From NCBI RefSeq assembly GCF_900184965.1, contig NZ_FXYA01000123.1, positions 1 through 64,000 of the forward strand: a stretch of DNA of 64,000 nucleotides. The letters run 5' to 3'. Made by a program: the position numbers and the translations under genes. The notes beneath the pieces were generated by a model. The model searched no databases and had not been told where the DNA came from. It saw only the letters and a list, made by a program, of their open reading frames with translations. Below, in pieces: positions 27,308 through 37,374 of the stretch (its first letter is position 1; every line of letters begins with the position of its first letter). This DNA is from Akkermansia muciniphila (GTDB taxonomy: Bacteria; Verrucomicrobiota; Verrucomicrobiia; Verrucomicrobiales; Akkermansiaceae).

Positions 27308-28362
27308 CTGAGTTCGTCCGGCAGCTGGTTGACGATTTTCTTGATTTCGTCCGCCTTGTTTTTATCTGCAATGAGGATGGCGTCCGCCGTTTCCACCACA
27401 ATCAGGTTTTCCACGCCCAGCAGGGCCACGTGCTTGTCTCCCTTCTGGGAGAAAACAATATTGCCGGAGGCGTTCTGCACGGTGATGTCCGTGTTGGTGG
27501 TGTTTTTATTGTGGGTTTCCAGATAGTTGGCTACGGAGATCCAGGAACCTACGTCGTCCCAGTCAAAGGTGGCTTCTATGTTCAGCACTCTGTCCGCATG
27601 CTCCATGAGCGCGAAGTCTATGGAAATGGGGGTGAGCGCCGGAAATTCTTCCCGGATGGTTTCCTGCGGAACCGGAGAATCGGCAACGTGTTCCACGAAG
27701 GAGGCCAGTTCCGGGCAGTGCTTGTCCAGCTGTTCGCACACGGCGGGAATGCTCCAGACGAACATGCCGGCGTTCCAGCAGAAATTGCCCCGGCTCAGGT
27801 AGGCTGCGGCCGTGGCCGTGTCCGGTTTTTCTCGGAATTGAATGACTTCACGGCAGGAACAGCCCGGAACGGAGTGGATTTCCTCTCCGCGTTCAATGTA
27901 GCCGTAGGAGGGGCAGGGCCAGGTAGGCTTGATCCCCACAGTGACAAGCGCTTTTTCCCTGGCAGCCGTGTCCATGGCGGCTTTCATCAGGGTGCGGAAG
28001 GATTCCTGGTCCTGAATGAGCTGGTCGGAGGGGATGACGAGCATGACTCCGTGCGGGTCCGCCGCCTTGATGAGTCCGATGCCCAGGGCGATGGCGGGAG
28101 CCGTGTCCCGGCGCACGGGTTCGGAAATGATGTTGTCCACGGGAATATCGTGGGCCTGGCGGCGCACTTCCGCTTCCTGCAGATGGTTGGTCAGGATAAA
28201 GATGTTTTGCCGTGGCACCAGCCCGTCCAGCCTGTCGATGGCCTGGCGGAGGAGGGTTCCTTCCCCGAACATGTTCAGGAGCTGTTTGGGGCGGTGGTCG
28301 CGGGAGAGGGGCCAGAAACGGGTTCCGCTGCCGCCGGCCAGAATAAGAGCGTATTGGTTCAT
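27304..28362 (-). CDS. manC: Mannose-1-phosphate guanylyltransferase
   Basis: 352 residues; makes GDP-mannose from mannose-1-phosphate and GTP, the entry to GDP-mannose and GDP-fucose for surface glycans. The start MNQYALILAGGSGTRFWPLS holds the nucleotidyltransferase loop, followed by RDHRPKQLL, then VIPSDQLI and IQFREKPD, all typical. It is a single-domain form without the C-terminal isomerase domain of bifunctional AlgA/ManC proteins. The upstream in-frame extension has no start signal. In operon with ruvX (overlap of four bases) and, 32 bases away, uppS. Confidence 0.93.
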   Translation of the reverse strand: MNQYALILAGGSGTRFWPLSRDHRPKQLLNMFGEGTLLRQAIDRLDGLVPRQNIFILTNHLQEAEVRRQAHDIPVDNIISEPVRRDTAPAIALGIGLIKAADPHGVMLVIPSDQLIQDQESFRTLMKAAMDTAAREKALVTVGIKPTWPCPSYGYIERGEEIHSVPGCSCREVIQFREKPDTATAAAYLSRGNFCWNAGMFVWSIPAVCEQLDKHCPELASFVEHVADSPVPQETIREEFPALTPISIDFALMEHADRVLNIEATFDWDDVGSWISVANYLETHNKNTTNTDITVQNASGNIVFSQKGDKHVALLGVENLIVVETADAILIADKNKADEIKKIVNQLPDELR

Positions 28363-28394
28363 GTCTGTTTCGCAGGAATGGGGGTTAAAGAGGG

Positions 28395-29111
28395 TCAGAG
28401 CGCTCCGAAACGGCGCTTTCTGCGGGAGTAGTCCAGCAGGGCGGCTTCCATGTCCCGGTCGCAAAAGTCCGGCCATAACGTGTCCGTCACGTAAATTTCC
28501 GCGTAGCTGATTTGCCAGAGAAGAAAGTTGGAGACGCGCATTTCTCCGGAGGTGCGGATAAGCAGGTCCGGTTCCGGCATGCCGGCGGTGTCCAGATACT
28601 CGCTGAACAGGTTTTCCGTTACGGCGTCCGGATGGAGTTCTCCGCGGGAGACTTTTTCCGCTATTTTTCTGGCGGCGGCGGCGATTTCTCCACGGCTGCC
28701 GTAGGAAATGGCCAGAACCAGATTGAGCCTGGTGTTTCCCGAAGTGGCTTCCAGACTGTCCTGAAGCAGTTTCCGGGTGCGGGCGGGAAGACGGGAAAGG
28801 TCGCCTATGGCGTGGAGGCGCACGCCTTTTTCCATCATTTGGCGAAGACGTTTTTTCAGGAATTCGTGCAGCAGGAGCATTAACGCGTGCACTTCCGTCT
28901 TCGGGCGGTTCCAGTTTTCCGAGGAAAAGGCGTAAAGAGTGAGCCAGGGAATATTGTGGGTTATGCAGAAGTCCGCACAGCGCTCCACTGTATCCGCTCC
29001 CGCCCGGTGGCCTGCCTGCCGCGGCAGATGACGGCTGTTTGCCCAGCGGCCGTTGCCGTCCATGATGCAGGCGATGTGAGTCGGCAGTTTTTCCTTGGGA
29101 ATGGTAAGCAT
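28395..29111 (-). CDS. uppS: Isoprenyl transferase (undecaprenyl diphosphate synthase)
   Basis: 238 residues; extends farnesyl diphosphate with isopentenyl units to the C55 lipid carrier for cell wall and O-antigen synthesis. HIACIMDGNGRWANSR (catalytic Asp), GHRAGADTVERCADFC, LYAFSSENWNRP, ISYGSRGEI and PEPDLLIRTSGEMRVSNFLLWQ are all present. The start at 29111 (MLTIPKEKLP) fits the family; the longer frame does not. Between parE and manC on the same strand. Confidence 0.96.
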   Translation of the reverse strand: MLTIPKEKLPTHIACIMDGNGRWANSRHLPRQAGHRAGADTVERCADFCITHNIPWLTLYAFSSENWNRPKTEVHALMLLLHEFLKKRLRQMMEKGVRLHAIGDLSRLPARTRKLLQDSLEATSGNTRLNLVLAISYGSRGEIAAAARKIAEKVSRGELHPDAVTENLFSEYLDTAGMPEPDLLIRTSGEMRVSNFLLWQISYAEIYVTDTLWPDFCDRDMEAALLDYSRRKRRFGAL

Positions 29112-29133
29112 AGATAGGCGTTGCTCCGTTACT

Positions 29134-30975
29134 CTAGTCCATGACCGGATCCAGTTCAACACGCAAGTTTTTCAAGATGTATTCCTGTCTTTCCCGCGTG
29201 TTTTTTCCCATGTAGAAGGACAGCAGGTCTTTCACCTTGTGGGAGTCTTCCAGCCGGACGCGGTCCAGGCGCATTCCTTCCCCGATAAATGCCTTGAATT
29301 CCTGGGGGGAGATTTCTCCCAGGCCTTTGAACCGGGTAATTTCCGGATTTTTCCCCAGCAGGCTGATGGCTTCCTCCCTTTCTGCGTCCGAGTAGCAGTA
29401 GATGGTTTGCTGCTTGTTGCGCACGCGGAAGAGGGGCGTCTGGAGGATGAAGAGGTGCCCCTCCCGGATCAATTCCGGAAAGAACTGGATGAAGAATGTC
29501 ATCAGCAGGATGCGGATGTGCATTCCGTCGTCATCGGCGTCCGTGGCGATGACTACTTTGTCGTAGCGCAGTTCCTCCAGGCCGTTTTCAATGTTCAGGG
29601 CATGCTGGAGGAAGTTGAATTCCTCATTTTCATAGACGACTTTGCGGCTCATGCCGAAGGAGTTCAGCGGTTTGCCCCGGAGGGAGAAAACGGCCTGGGT
29701 TTCCGCGTCGCGCGCCGTCGTGATGGAGCCGGAGGCGGAGATGCCTTCCGTAATGAAGAGGGTGGTTTCACCGGCGCGGGAGTGCTTGGAGTTGTAATGC
29801 ACCCGGCAGTCCCGGAGATTCTTGTTGTGAATTTTGGCCTTGCGGGCGTTTTCGCGCGCCAGTTTCTGGATGCCGGAGAGTTCCTTGCGGTCCCGTTCGG
29901 AGTCCTTGATCTTGGCTTCCAGGGCTTTGGCCGTCTCCGGGTTTTTGTGCAGGTAGTTGTCCAGCTCCCTGGCAATGAAGTTGCCCACAAAGGTGCGGAT
30001 GGTTTCCCCTTCCGGGCTGATGGTGTTGGACCCCAGCTTGGTTTTGGTCTGGGATTCGAAGACGGGTTCCTTCACCTTGATGGAGATGGCGGCTACGAGG
30101 GAGGAACGGATGTCCCCTGCCTCATAGTTTTTCTTGAAGAAGTCCCTCAGGGTTTTGACGATGGCTTCCCGGAAGGCCGCCTGGTGGGTGCCTCCCTGGG
30201 TGGTGTGCTGCCCGTTGACGAAGGAGTAGTGCTCCTCCCCGTATTGGCCGCCATGGGTGAAGGCCACTTCAATGTCATGCCCTTCCAGATGGATGATGGG
30301 GTACAATGGCTCCTCGCTCATCGCTTCCGCAAGCAGGTCCAGCAACCCGTTTTTGGAGATGTAGCGGCGGCCGTTGAAATGCAGGGCCAGCCCTTTGTTG
30401 AGGTAGGAGTAGTATCTGCACATTTTTTCGATATACTCCGGCCGGAATTGCGTGGCCGCGGGAAAAATGTCCGGGTCCGCGTGGAACGCCGTGCGGGTGC
30501 CGTTGGGTTCCTCCGTGGCGCCGTCCTTCCGTCCCTTGGGGATTTCCTTTCCGCGGCAGAACTGGTAGGACCGCGTCTCCCCGTCGCGGTAGGCCTGGAT
30601 TTCAAAAAAGTCGGACAGGGCGTTGACCGCCTTGATGCCCACTCCGTTGAGGCCTACGGATTTTTTGAAGGCGTCGCTGTCATATTTGGCTCCGGTGTTG
30701 ATTTTTGCGGCGCAGTCCAGCAGTTTGCCCAGCGGGATGCCGCGGCCGAAGTCGCGCACTTCGCACAGGCCGTCCGGAGTCACGTCAATGGTGATTTTTT
30801 TGCCGAATCCCATGACGAATTCATCGATTGAGTTGTCGACGACTTCTTTCAGAAGGACGTAAATGCCGTCGTCCGGAGAAGCTCCGTCACCCAGTTTGCC
30901 GATGTACATCCCCGGGCGCATGCGGATGTGTTCCCTCCAATCCAGGGTTTTGATGCTGTTTTCGTCGTAAGCCAT
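29134..30975 (-). CDS. parE: DNA topoisomerase IV subunit B, Bacteroidetes-like type
   Basis: 613 residues. GHKL ATPase domain: [34 protein letters not shown] and the QTKTKLGSN segment. Toprim domain: [12 protein letters not shown], then [20 protein letters not shown] and [14 protein letters not shown] with the metal-binding acidic residues. The change of the usual EGDSAGG to EGISASG and the RGKPLNSFG motif match the ParE form common in Bacteroidetes. No parC/gyrA is adjacent here, so the partner subunit is elsewhere or outside. Upstream of uppS by 22 bases. Confidence 0.92.
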   Translation of the reverse strand: MAYDENSIKTLDWREHIRMRPGMYIGKLGDGASPDDGIYVLLKEVVDNSIDEFVMGFGKKITIDVTPDGLCEVRDFGRGIPLGKLLDCAAKINTGAKYDSDAFKKSVGLNGVGIKAVNALSDFFEIQAYRDGETRSYQFCRGKEIPKGRKDGATEEPNGTRTAFHADPDIFPAATQFRPEYIEKMCRYYSYLNKGLALHFNGRRYISKNGLLDLLAEAMSEEPLYPIIHLEGHDIEVAFTHGGQYGEEHYSFVNGQHTTQGGTHQAAFREAIVKTLRDFFKKNYEAGDIRSSLVAAISIKVKEPVFESQTKTKLGSNTISPEGETIRTFVGNFIARELDNYLHKNPETAKALEAKIKDSERDRKELSGIQKLARENARKAKIHNKNLRDCRVHYNSKHSRAGETTLFITEGISASGSITTARDAETQAVFSLRGKPLNSFGMSRKVVYENEEFNFLQHALNIENGLEELRYDKVVIATDADDDGMHIRILLMTFFIQFFPELIREGHLFILQTPLFRVRNKQQTIYCYSDAEREEAISLLGKNPEITRFKGLGEISPQEFKAFIGEGMRLDRVRLEDSHKVKDLLSFYMGKNTRERQEYILKNLRVELDPVMD

Positions 30976-31099
30976 GTGCAACGGGGTCGCGCTTATTATA
31001 GCGGCGCCCCCGGAATTTGCGAAGAAAAAATGAGGGGCCGTCCGTTTGCGTTCGATGGAGCTTGACCCGAAGGCCGTCCCTTGGTGGAATCCACGGCGT

Positions 31100-31948
31100 A
31101 TGATCAGTTGCAAGGCTCCGTGCAAAGTGAACGTTTCCCTCCGCATTCTGGGAAAGAGGACGGACGGCTTCCATGAGGTGGATACGGTGATGGTTCCCCT
31201 GGATTTGTGCGATGTGCTGGAGTTTTCCCCGGCGGCCCGTCTGGAAATGAGCTGTGACGCTCCGGGCGTGCCTCTGGATGAAAGCAACCTGGTCATGAAA
31301 GCGGGACGTCTGATGGAGCGGGAGCTGGGAAGGCCCATGCCGTGGCATGTCCGCCTGGTGAAGAAGGTGCCCCATGGCGCGGGGCTGGGCGGCGGCAGCA
31401 GTGACGCCGCATGCGTGCTGCGCACCCTCAATGAGCTGGAACGCGGAGGTTTGTCCCGGGAGCGTCTGGCGGAGCTGGGCGGGGAAATCGGTTCCGACGT
31501 GGGGTTTTTCATTTATGGCGCGGCGAGCCGCTGCACCGGGCGCGGGGAGAAGGTGGAGCCTTTGCCGGAGTGGAAGGATTGGCGTCCCAGGATTGTCTTA
31601 TTAAAGCCGTCGTTTGGTGTTTCCACGCCGGACGCCTACCGCCGCTGGTCCGGTTCCCGGGAATTGCCCGGCATTCCCTACGGGGAGCAGGATGTGGACG
31701 GCCATGTGCTGGTCAATGATCTGGAAAGGCCTGTGTTTGAAAAGCATTTATTCCTGGCGGAAATGAAGCGCTGGCTGGTGGGGCGCCCCGGGGTGCGCGG
31801 CGCCATGATGTCCGGTTCCGGTTCCACCATGTTCGCCGTGGTGGAGGATGAAGGAGCCGGACGCGCGCTGATGGAGGATGCCGCCCGGGAGCTGGACCCC
31901 ACTTTATGGATGTGGTCCGGCCTGGTGATGCAGGATGACGCGCGGTAA
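31100..31948 (+). CDS. ispE: 4-diphosphocytidyl-2-C-methyl-D-erythritol kinase
   Basis: 282 residues; GHMP kinase of the non-mevalonate isoprenoid pathway. [20 protein letters not shown] is the substrate-binding start, [15 protein letters not shown] the ATP loop, [20 protein letters not shown] the third motif and [14 protein letters not shown] the C-terminal glycine loop. The normal KxN pair is represented by KAPCKVN. Divergent from parE. The start at 31100 agrees with the family; the in-frame TTG 18 codons earlier does not. Works upstream of uppS, which uses the isoprenoid units. Confidence 0.94.
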   Translation: MISCKAPCKVNVSLRILGKRTDGFHEVDTVMVPLDLCDVLEFSPAARLEMSCDAPGVPLDESNLVMKAGRLMERELGRPMPWHVRLVKKVPHGAGLGGGSSDAACVLRTLNELERGGLSRERLAELGGEIGSDVGFFIYGAASRCTGRGEKVEPLPEWKDWRPRIVLLKPSFGVSTPDAYRRWSGSRELPGIPYGEQDVDGHVLVNDLERPVFEKHLFLAEMKRWLVGRPGVRGAMMSGSGSTMFAVVEDEGAGRALMEDAARELDPTLWMWSGLVMQDDAR

Positions 31949-32011
31949 AAACATGATTCCGCGGAAGGCCTTGCCTTGACGGAGGGGGAGGCATGCCGTT
32001 ACACTCCGTCC

Positions 32012-32578
32012 ATGATTAAGAGTTTGTTGGCAGGCGTGATGATGGCGGCCGTGTGCGCCGTCCAGGCCGGTGAATACGGGGACAGCGCCGTCCGGGCCGC
32101 CCGGGAGCTTTCCGGGGCGGTGAAGACGGGCGATATGATGTGGATGATTGAGAAGATGTACCCTCCCATGAAGAAGCAGCTTGTCGCTTCCTTTCCGGGC
32201 GGGGAGGCCTCTTTCATGGAAACCATGAGGGAAAAGATGCGGGCCGCCTCTGCCGTGATGAAGGAGCGCGGCATGGTGGTGGAGACGTATGAAATAGGCC
32301 AGCCTGCGGCGGAACATCTGGTGAAGGGCGGAAGCGAAGCGCTGGTGGTGCTTCCCACGCGGATGGTTATTTCCATGAAGCGTCCGGACGGGGTGCCCGT
32401 GAAGGTGGAGAATACCGGTGTTCTGGTGCTGGTGAAGGATTTGAAGGATAAGGGGCCCTGGACGTTCATCGACGCTTCCAGGATGAATGCGAACGGTCTG
32501 CGCTCCATGTTCTACGACTTGCCTGAAAAGGTGAATCTTCCGCCGGTTTCTTCCCGCCAGCTTCCCGTGGGCCAGTAG
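32012..32578 (+). CDS. Secreted hypothetical protein
   Basis: 188 residues. Signal peptide about 1-19 (SLLAGVMMAAVCAVQAGEYG). The mature part is mixed alpha/beta with helices rich in Met and Lys (MKKQLVASFPGGEASFMETM), a VLPTRMVISMKRPDG strand and a closing GPWTFIDASRMNANGLRSMF. It resembles nuclear-transport-factor-2-like small secreted proteins of unknown function. Starts 63 bases after ispE and ends just before the helicase, so co-transcription is likely. Confidence 0.75.
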   Translation: MIKSLLAGVMMAAVCAVQAGEYGDSAVRAARELSGAVKTGDMMWMIEKMYPPMKKQLVASFPGGEASFMETMREKMRAASAVMKERGMVVETYEIGQPAAEHLVKGGSEALVVLPTRMVISMKRPDGVPVKVENTGVLVLVKDLKDKGPWTFIDASRMNANGLRSMFYDLPEKVNLPPVSSRQLPVGQ

Positions 32579-32597
32579 GGGGGGCGTGTTCCCGCAT

Positions 32598-34583
32598 ATG
32601 AAGGCCGCCGGGGAAGAGGGCGTGGAAGGCGCTAGCGCTTTTGAGGCTTATGTCCACCGGGCATTTGCCCCGGACGGGCTGTTTTCCCGCGCCAGGGATT
32701 TTGAATACCGGGCGGAGCAGCAGAGCATGGCTCTGGCTGTGGCGAGGGCGCTCCAGGTGGATGCCCCTCTGCTGGTGGAGGCCGGCACAGGCGTGGGCAA
32801 GTCCCTGGGGTATTTGCTGCCGGCGGTGAAGTTTGCCCTGGATTTTGACCGGAAGGCGGTGATTTCCACGCATACCATCAATTTGCAGGAGCAGTTGTTC
32901 AACAAGGATATTCCGTTGCTGCGCACCGCCCTGGGAATTGATTTTTCCGCCGCCCTGCTGAAGGGAAGGCAGAATTACCTGTGCCATACCCGCCTGCGGC
33001 GTGCTCTGGCGCAGATGGATTCCCTCTTTACGCAGGGTGAGGCCGCGGAGTTGAAGAGGATCCAGGACTGGGCCCTGAGAACGCAGGACGGCACCCTGAG
33101 CGATATGGCATTCCGGCCGTCTTCCAAGGTATGGGCTATGGTATGCAGTGAACCGCATGCGTGCAGCATGCGCCATTGCGGCCCTTCCTGCCCGTACCAG
33201 ATAGCCCGCAAGCGGGTTCTGGAGGCCAAAGTGGTGGTGCTTAACCATACCCTGTTTTTCGGGCTGATGGCCCAGGCGGAGGATTCCGAGGAGGCGGGGT
33301 TCGTGTTTCCCGGAGATTTTGTGATTCTGGACGAGGCCCATATGATTGAGAACATCGCCGCCCGCCAGCTTGGCGTCCAGCTCTCGGAACCGCATTTGAA
33401 TTATGAGTTGCTGCGGATGTACAATCCGCGCACGCACAAGGGATTGCTGAAACCGCTGAACAATCCGGCCCTGTTCCAGCGGGTTCAGGACGTCATGGAC
33501 GCCTCCGGCCTGTTTTTCCAGAATGCGCGGGATGACCTGGGGTTTGCGGGTTCCGGCAAGATTGTCCGCATTCTTCAGCCGGAGTGGTCGCAGGATATTC
33601 TTTCTCAGCCTTTGATGGAACTGATCGGAGAATTGAAAACGGAGAGGGAGAAGCAGGAGGAAAATGCGGCCGTGAAGGATGAACTGGCGGATATGGCCGC
33701 CCGGATGGAAGAGGCGCAGGCTTCCCTGAAGGTGCTGATGGACATGACGGAGGAAGGGCACGTATATTGGGCGGAGCGGTCCGGTCCGGATGGAAGGAAC
33801 ATGAGCGTGTGCTCCGCTCCTGTGGAGGTGGGGGATATTTTGAGGGAACGCCTGTTTTCCGCCGGACGTTCCGCCATTCTGACTTCCGCCACGCTGGGAA
33901 CCGGAGATGCGGACATGAGTTATTTTGCGGGGCGCGTAGGGGCGGAAAGCGTTCGGAAGCTTCAAATTGGAAGCCCGTTCAATTACCGGGAGCAGATGCG
34001 GCTGATTGTAGCCCGTTCCATGCCGGAGCCGGACCAGCCGGAGTATGCGGAAGTTCTGCCGGAATGGATTAAAAGGTATCTGGCGGAGTCCCGCGGCAGG
34101 GCTTTCGTGCTGTTCACCAGCTATCGGCTGATGGTCCAGGCGGCGGAGAAAGTGCGCCCTTTTTGCGAGGAACAGGGCTGGACGCTGTATGTGCAGGGGC
34201 AGGATATGCAGCGGCATGCCATGCTGGAGGCGTTCCGGAAGGATGTGGACAGCGTGCTTTTCGGAACGGACAGTTTCTGGACCGGGGTGGATGTGCCGGG
34301 AGAATCTCTTTCCAACGTTATTGTCACGCGCCTGCCGTTTGAAGTGCCGGATCATCCGCTTGTGGAATCCCGTTTTGAGAGTATCAGGGAACGCGGGGGG
34401 AATCCGTTTTACGAATATTCCGTGCCTGTAGCCATTTTGAAACTGCGGCAGGGGGTAGGGCGGCTGATCCGCACCAGGAGCGATTCCGGCATGGTGGTGA
34501 TTCTTGATCCGCGCGTAGCTACCAAGAGGTATGGGGCGCGTTTTCTCAAGTCCCTGCCGGAAGCCCGGCTGGAGTTTGTATGA
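32598..34583 (+). CDS. DinG/XPD-like iron-sulfur ATP-dependent DNA helicase
   Basis: 661 residues from the ATG at 32598 (a GTG at 32586 is possible). Superfamily 2 helicase: VEAGTGVGKSLGYLLPA (Walker A), VISTHTINLQEQL, FVILDEAHMIEN (DEAH box), and at the end GTDSFWTGVDVPGESL and LRQGVGRLIRT (motif VI). The four cysteines of the Fe-S cluster are visible in NYLCHTR, ACSMRHCGPSCPY. DinG-type enzymes unwind R-loops, D-loops and G-quadruplexes in repair. Upstream neighbour is the small secreted protein; convergent with cbiO. Confidence 0.92.
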   Translation: MKAAGEEGVEGASAFEAYVHRAFAPDGLFSRARDFEYRAEQQSMALAVARALQVDAPLLVEAGTGVGKSLGYLLPAVKFALDFDRKAVISTHTINLQEQLFNKDIPLLRTALGIDFSAALLKGRQNYLCHTRLRRALAQMDSLFTQGEAAELKRIQDWALRTQDGTLSDMAFRPSSKVWAMVCSEPHACSMRHCGPSCPYQIARKRVLEAKVVVLNHTLFFGLMAQAEDSEEAGFVFPGDFVILDEAHMIENIAARQLGVQLSEPHLNYELLRMYNPRTHKGLLKPLNNPALFQRVQDVMDASGLFFQNARDDLGFAGSGKIVRILQPEWSQDILSQPLMELIGELKTEREKQEENAAVKDELADMAARMEEAQASLKVLMDMTEEGHVYWAERSGPDGRNMSVCSAPVEVGDILRERLFSAGRSAILTSATLGTGDADMSYFAGRVGAESVRKLQIGSPFNYREQMRLIVARSMPEPDQPEYAEVLPEWIKRYLAESRGRAFVLFTSYRLMVQAAEKVRPFCEEQGWTLYVQGQDMQRHAMLEAFRKDVDSVLFGTDSFWTGVDVPGESLSNVIVTRLPFEVPDHPLVESRFESIRERGGNPFYEYSVPVAILKLRQGVGRLIRTRSDSGMVVILDPRVATKRYGARFLKSLPEARLEFV

Positions 34584-34590
34584 GGTTTTT

Positions 34591-35361
34591 TCAGAATGCC
34601 CCGGAATTGTTCCGTTGCATTTCCTGCCGCATCAGGAGGTAGCTGAGGGGTTGTTCCAGGCGCGCTTCTTCCAGCAGGGAGCAGTCCGCGAAGATGTCCG
34701 GAACGGGAGCGTCTGCCAGGATGGAGCCGTCTTTCATCACGATGCAGCGCGTGCACAGATCCATGACCATGTCCAGATCATGGGTAGCAATGATTTTGGT
34801 ATGGGTAAACTGACGCAACAGGCTGATGAGGGTACGGCGGGAGGCTGGGTCCAGGTTGGCGCTCGGTTCGTCCAGTACCAGGATGTCCGGGCTCATGGAG
34901 AGGACCGTGGCGATGGAGACGGCCCGTTTTTCCCCGCCGGAAAGGTGATGGGTCATTTTGTCTGCCAGGGCTTCCGCGTGAACATCCCGCAGGGCCTGTT
35001 CCACGCGGCGGCGGATTTCCTCCGGGGGGAGTCCCATATTGAGCGGACCGAAAGCCACGTCTTCCCGGACAGTAGGCATGAATAGCTGGTCTTCCGCCTG
35101 CTGGAAAACCATTCCCACGCTTTCCCGGACGCGGGCGACGGTTTTGGGGGTGACGGGAATGTCCCCTACCCGTACCTGGCCGGAGGAGGGAGTCAGCAGG
35201 CCGTTGAGGTGGAGCAGCAGCGTGGATTTCCCCGCGCCGTTCCCGCCTACGACGGCAACGGATTCCCCGTGGGTGATGCGCAGGGAGACGCCGTTCAGCG
35301 CCGGAGGGGAATCCGGATAGCTGAAACACAGGTCAATGGTTTCTACAAGGTGGTGGCTCAT
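34591..35361 (-). CDS. cbiO: Energy-coupling factor ABC transporter ATPase (cobalt/nickel)
   Basis: 256 residues. Walker A VVGGNGAGKSTLL, Q-loop VFQQAEDQLFMPTVREDVAF (typical for CbiO/EcfA), signature HLSGGEKRAVSIATVL, Walker B ILVLDEPSAN and ATHDLDMVMD. Last gene of the cbiMN-cbiQ-cbiO unit; its ATG overlaps the cbiQ stop by four bases. Powers metal uptake by the CbiM/CbiQ membrane parts. Confidence 0.94.
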   Translation of the reverse strand: MSHHLVETIDLCFSYPDSPPALNGVSLRITHGESVAVVGGNGAGKSTLLLHLNGLLTPSSGQVRVGDIPVTPKTVARVRESVGMVFQQAEDQLFMPTVREDVAFGPLNMGLPPEEIRRRVEQALRDVHAEALADKMTHHLSGGEKRAVSIATVLSMSPDILVLDEPSANLDPASRRTLISLLRQFTHTKIIATHDLDMVMDLCTRCIVMKDGSILADAPVPDIFADCSLLEEARLEQPLSYLLMRQEMQRNNSGAF

Positions 35362-36170
35362 GGGATGAGGCTGCGGGCGCACTGGCCCGCGAGCATGGTG
35401 ATGTTGAAACAGCGGAACAGAATGACGAGAACGCAGAAAAGAAGGCCTCCCGCTGCGCCGCGTCCGGTGATGACGCTGCGGGAACTGGCGAATTCAGGAT
35501 CTTCCCCGCCTCTGCACAGGACGGCCTGGTAAATGCGTTCCGCCCGCCCGAATGTCCGCAGCAGGAGCTGTCCGGCCATGGCCCCCCACGTGGAAAGAGG
35601 GATGGGCCCGGAGCTTCCCCGCCGGGAGCGGAAGGCCATCAGCATATGTTGGCATTCATCCACCAGGATAAAGGCGTACCGGTACAGGAAGGCCATCAGC
35701 GTGATGAGAATGCGCGGGGCGCCGAGTTGCCTCAGGCCGCGGCAGAGAGGCGCAAAGCCGGTGGAGGCCAACAGGGTAAAGGCGCCCAGGATGGTGAGCA
35801 TGCACCTCAGGATGATGGAGATGAAGGAAATCATGCCCTGCGTGACGGGGATGCCGAACCATTCTCCCATGGGAGTTCTGTCCACCAGAGGGTTGAAGAT
35901 GCCGATCATGACGGCGACGGGCAGCAGCCACAGGGCGCGTTTCAGAAGGTAGCCCAGGGGAAGGCCCGCCAGGCGGATGACGCAGACCGGGAACAGGAAG
36001 AAAGGCAGGAGCCCCGTGATTTCCTGCGGAGGCCAGGAAAGAACGCAGATTTGATAGACGAGGAAAGCTCCGATTTTAATGCGGGCGTCCAGACGGTGGA
36101 TGCCGGTATTTCCGCAGGAAAACCGGTCCATCTGGCGGAATTGGCGCGAGGCGTCCGTAAAAAGCGGCAT
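35358..36170 (-). CDS. cbiQ: Energy-coupling factor transmembrane protein CbiQ (EcfT)
   Basis: 270 residues with about five to six membrane helices (for example ILRCMLTILGAFTLLAST) and the EcfT coupling region: LITLMAFLYRYAFILVDECQHML, then MAFRSRRG and AERIYQAVLCRGGE, where the A-R-G-type helices contact the ATPase. N-terminal HRLDARIKIGAFL is typical. Between cbiM (eight bases upstream) and cbiO (four-base overlap). Confidence 0.92.
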   Translation of the reverse strand: MPLFTDASRQFRQMDRFSCGNTGIHRLDARIKIGAFLVYQICVLSWPPQEITGLLPFFLFPVCVIRLAGLPLGYLLKRALWLLPVAVMIGIFNPLVDRTPMGEWFGIPVTQGMISFISIILRCMLTILGAFTLLASTGFAPLCRGLRQLGAPRILITLMAFLYRYAFILVDECQHMLMAFRSRRGSSGPIPLSTWGAMAGQLLLRTFGRAERIYQAVLCRGGEDPEFASSRSVITGRGAAGGLLFCVLVILFRCFNITMLAGQCARSLIP

Positions 36171-36178
36171 GGGAAGGG

Positions 36179-37222
36179 TCAGCGGGGGCTGCGGCTGTGC
36201 GGTTTTCTGCCGAACAGGAAACCGGCCGCAAAAATAAGGGCTGCGATGATAACGCTTCCCAGCACGCCGGCCATGCTCGTTTCAGGGTTGACAATGGAGG
36301 AAGCGGATTCCGTTTCTGCGGTGTTTGCCTCGTCACCGGCGGGAAAGGCGTAATCCGGCATGATGGCGGTGGCCGCCTGGACGGTTTCCAGACTTTGATG
36401 GAGAGGGGACGGTTCCGCCAATCTGGCTTCTTCCGACCCGGTGACGCCGGCTACAGACCATTCCAGCCCGTCAGGATAGGCGGAGGCGAACCAGGAGAGG
36501 GCGGCCCCGCAGAGCAGGGCCGCTACCGCAAAGATGCCCAACACGGTCCAGGATGCTTTTTTGGCGGTTCCGGTTTCCAAATCGGCCGGGCGCAGCAGGG
36601 AAGGCTGTGCCTTGCTGATGAAGATGACGATGGCGGCCGTAGCAAGCCCTTCTACGGCGCCGATGGCCAGATGAATGGGCAGCATCAGTTCCACGAATTG
36701 GGCGAAGGGCAGTGCTGAGATGCCGGAGGCCGTTGTTTCCAGGACGACGGCGAAGGCTCCCATCTGAAGCCCGATGACGGCGGCGGTGACGCAGGACAGC
36801 GTAATACGGCCCGTACCAGGGTGTTTGCCGGCCAGGGGCCTGTAAATGAAGGGGTAGGCCACCAGGCAGGAGAAGAAGCCCATGTTGAAGATGTTGCAGC
36901 CCAGGGCCAGCAGCCCTCCGTCCGCAAAGAAAAGCGCCTGCACCGCCAGGATGGCCGCCATGACCAGAAAGCCCGCATACGGTCCCAAAAGAATCGCCAG
37001 GATGAGGCCGCCGCCCAGATGGCCGCTGGATCCGGTGCCCGGAATGGTGAAATTCAGCATCTGGCAGGCGAAGATGAAGGCCCCCAGCACGCCCATGAGC
37101 GGGACGAGCCGCATTTCTTTTTCCTGCCTGACTTTGCGCGCGCAGAGCATTGTCATTGCAGCGGAAGCCGCCCACATGGTACAGCCTGCCGCCGGTGAGA
37201 TGAAGCCGTCCGCCATATGCAT
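36179..37222 (-). CDS. cbiM: Cobalt/nickel transport protein, CbiM fused to a CbiN/PDGLE domain
   Basis: 347 residues. It starts MHMADGFISPAAG, the CbiM/NikM N-terminus whose free amino end, His2 and nearby residues bind the metal. CbiM proper (about seven helices) ends near residue 220. After a linker there is an extra part with two membrane helices and YPDGLEWSVAG, the PDGLE motif of the CbiN/NikN subunit. So two normally separate genes are fused. Whether cobalt or nickel is carried cannot be told. The likely use of cobalt is B12-type cofactor; no cobalamin genes are in view. First gene of the operon. Confidence 0.92.
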   Translation of the reverse strand: MHMADGFISPAAGCTMWAASAAMTMLCARKVRQEKEMRLVPLMGVLGAFIFACQMLNFTIPGTGSSGHLGGGLILAILLGPYAGFLVMAAILAVQALFFADGGLLALGCNIFNMGFFSCLVAYPFIYRPLAGKHPGTGRITLSCVTAAVIGLQMGAFAVVLETTASGISALPFAQFVELMLPIHLAIGAVEGLATAAIVIFISKAQPSLLRPADLETGTAKKASWTVLGIFAVAALLCGAALSWFASAYPDGLEWSVAGVTGSEEARLAEPSPLHQSLETVQAATAIMPDYAFPAGDEANTAETESASSIVNPETSMAGVLGSVIIAALIFAAGFLFGRKPHSRSPR

Positions 37223-37353
37223 GATGTTGATGCCTTTCTATTGGATGAAATGAAGTATTGCTGGCCCCGGACCGGGCAGGTTGGCGCCACTTTAGCATAA
37301 ACGCCGCAAAGCCGAAGAAGGAAATGCGGCAACGGAGGAAAGTGTGTGCATCA

Positions 37354-37374
37354 GGCGGCAATTCTGCTGCCGCC
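37354..37374 (-). promoter_or_regulatory. Small hairpin in the cbiM upstream region
   Basis: GGCGGCA / TGCCGCC, seven bases with a seven-base loop, 132 bases before cbiM in the cbiM/hypothetical divergent gap. Possible leader structure; not a recognisable cobalamin or NiCo riboswitch. Confidence 0.25.

Noticed and set aside
29095-30831. 578-codon open frame on the plus strand
   Set aside because: Antisense to parE, which has complete GHKL and Toprim motifs; the plus product is rich in Val/Gly/Phe without any motif.
30976-31512. N-terminal extension of parE
   Set aside because: The frame stays open upstream but overlaps ispE on the other strand; [18 protein letters not shown] is the usual ParE beginning.
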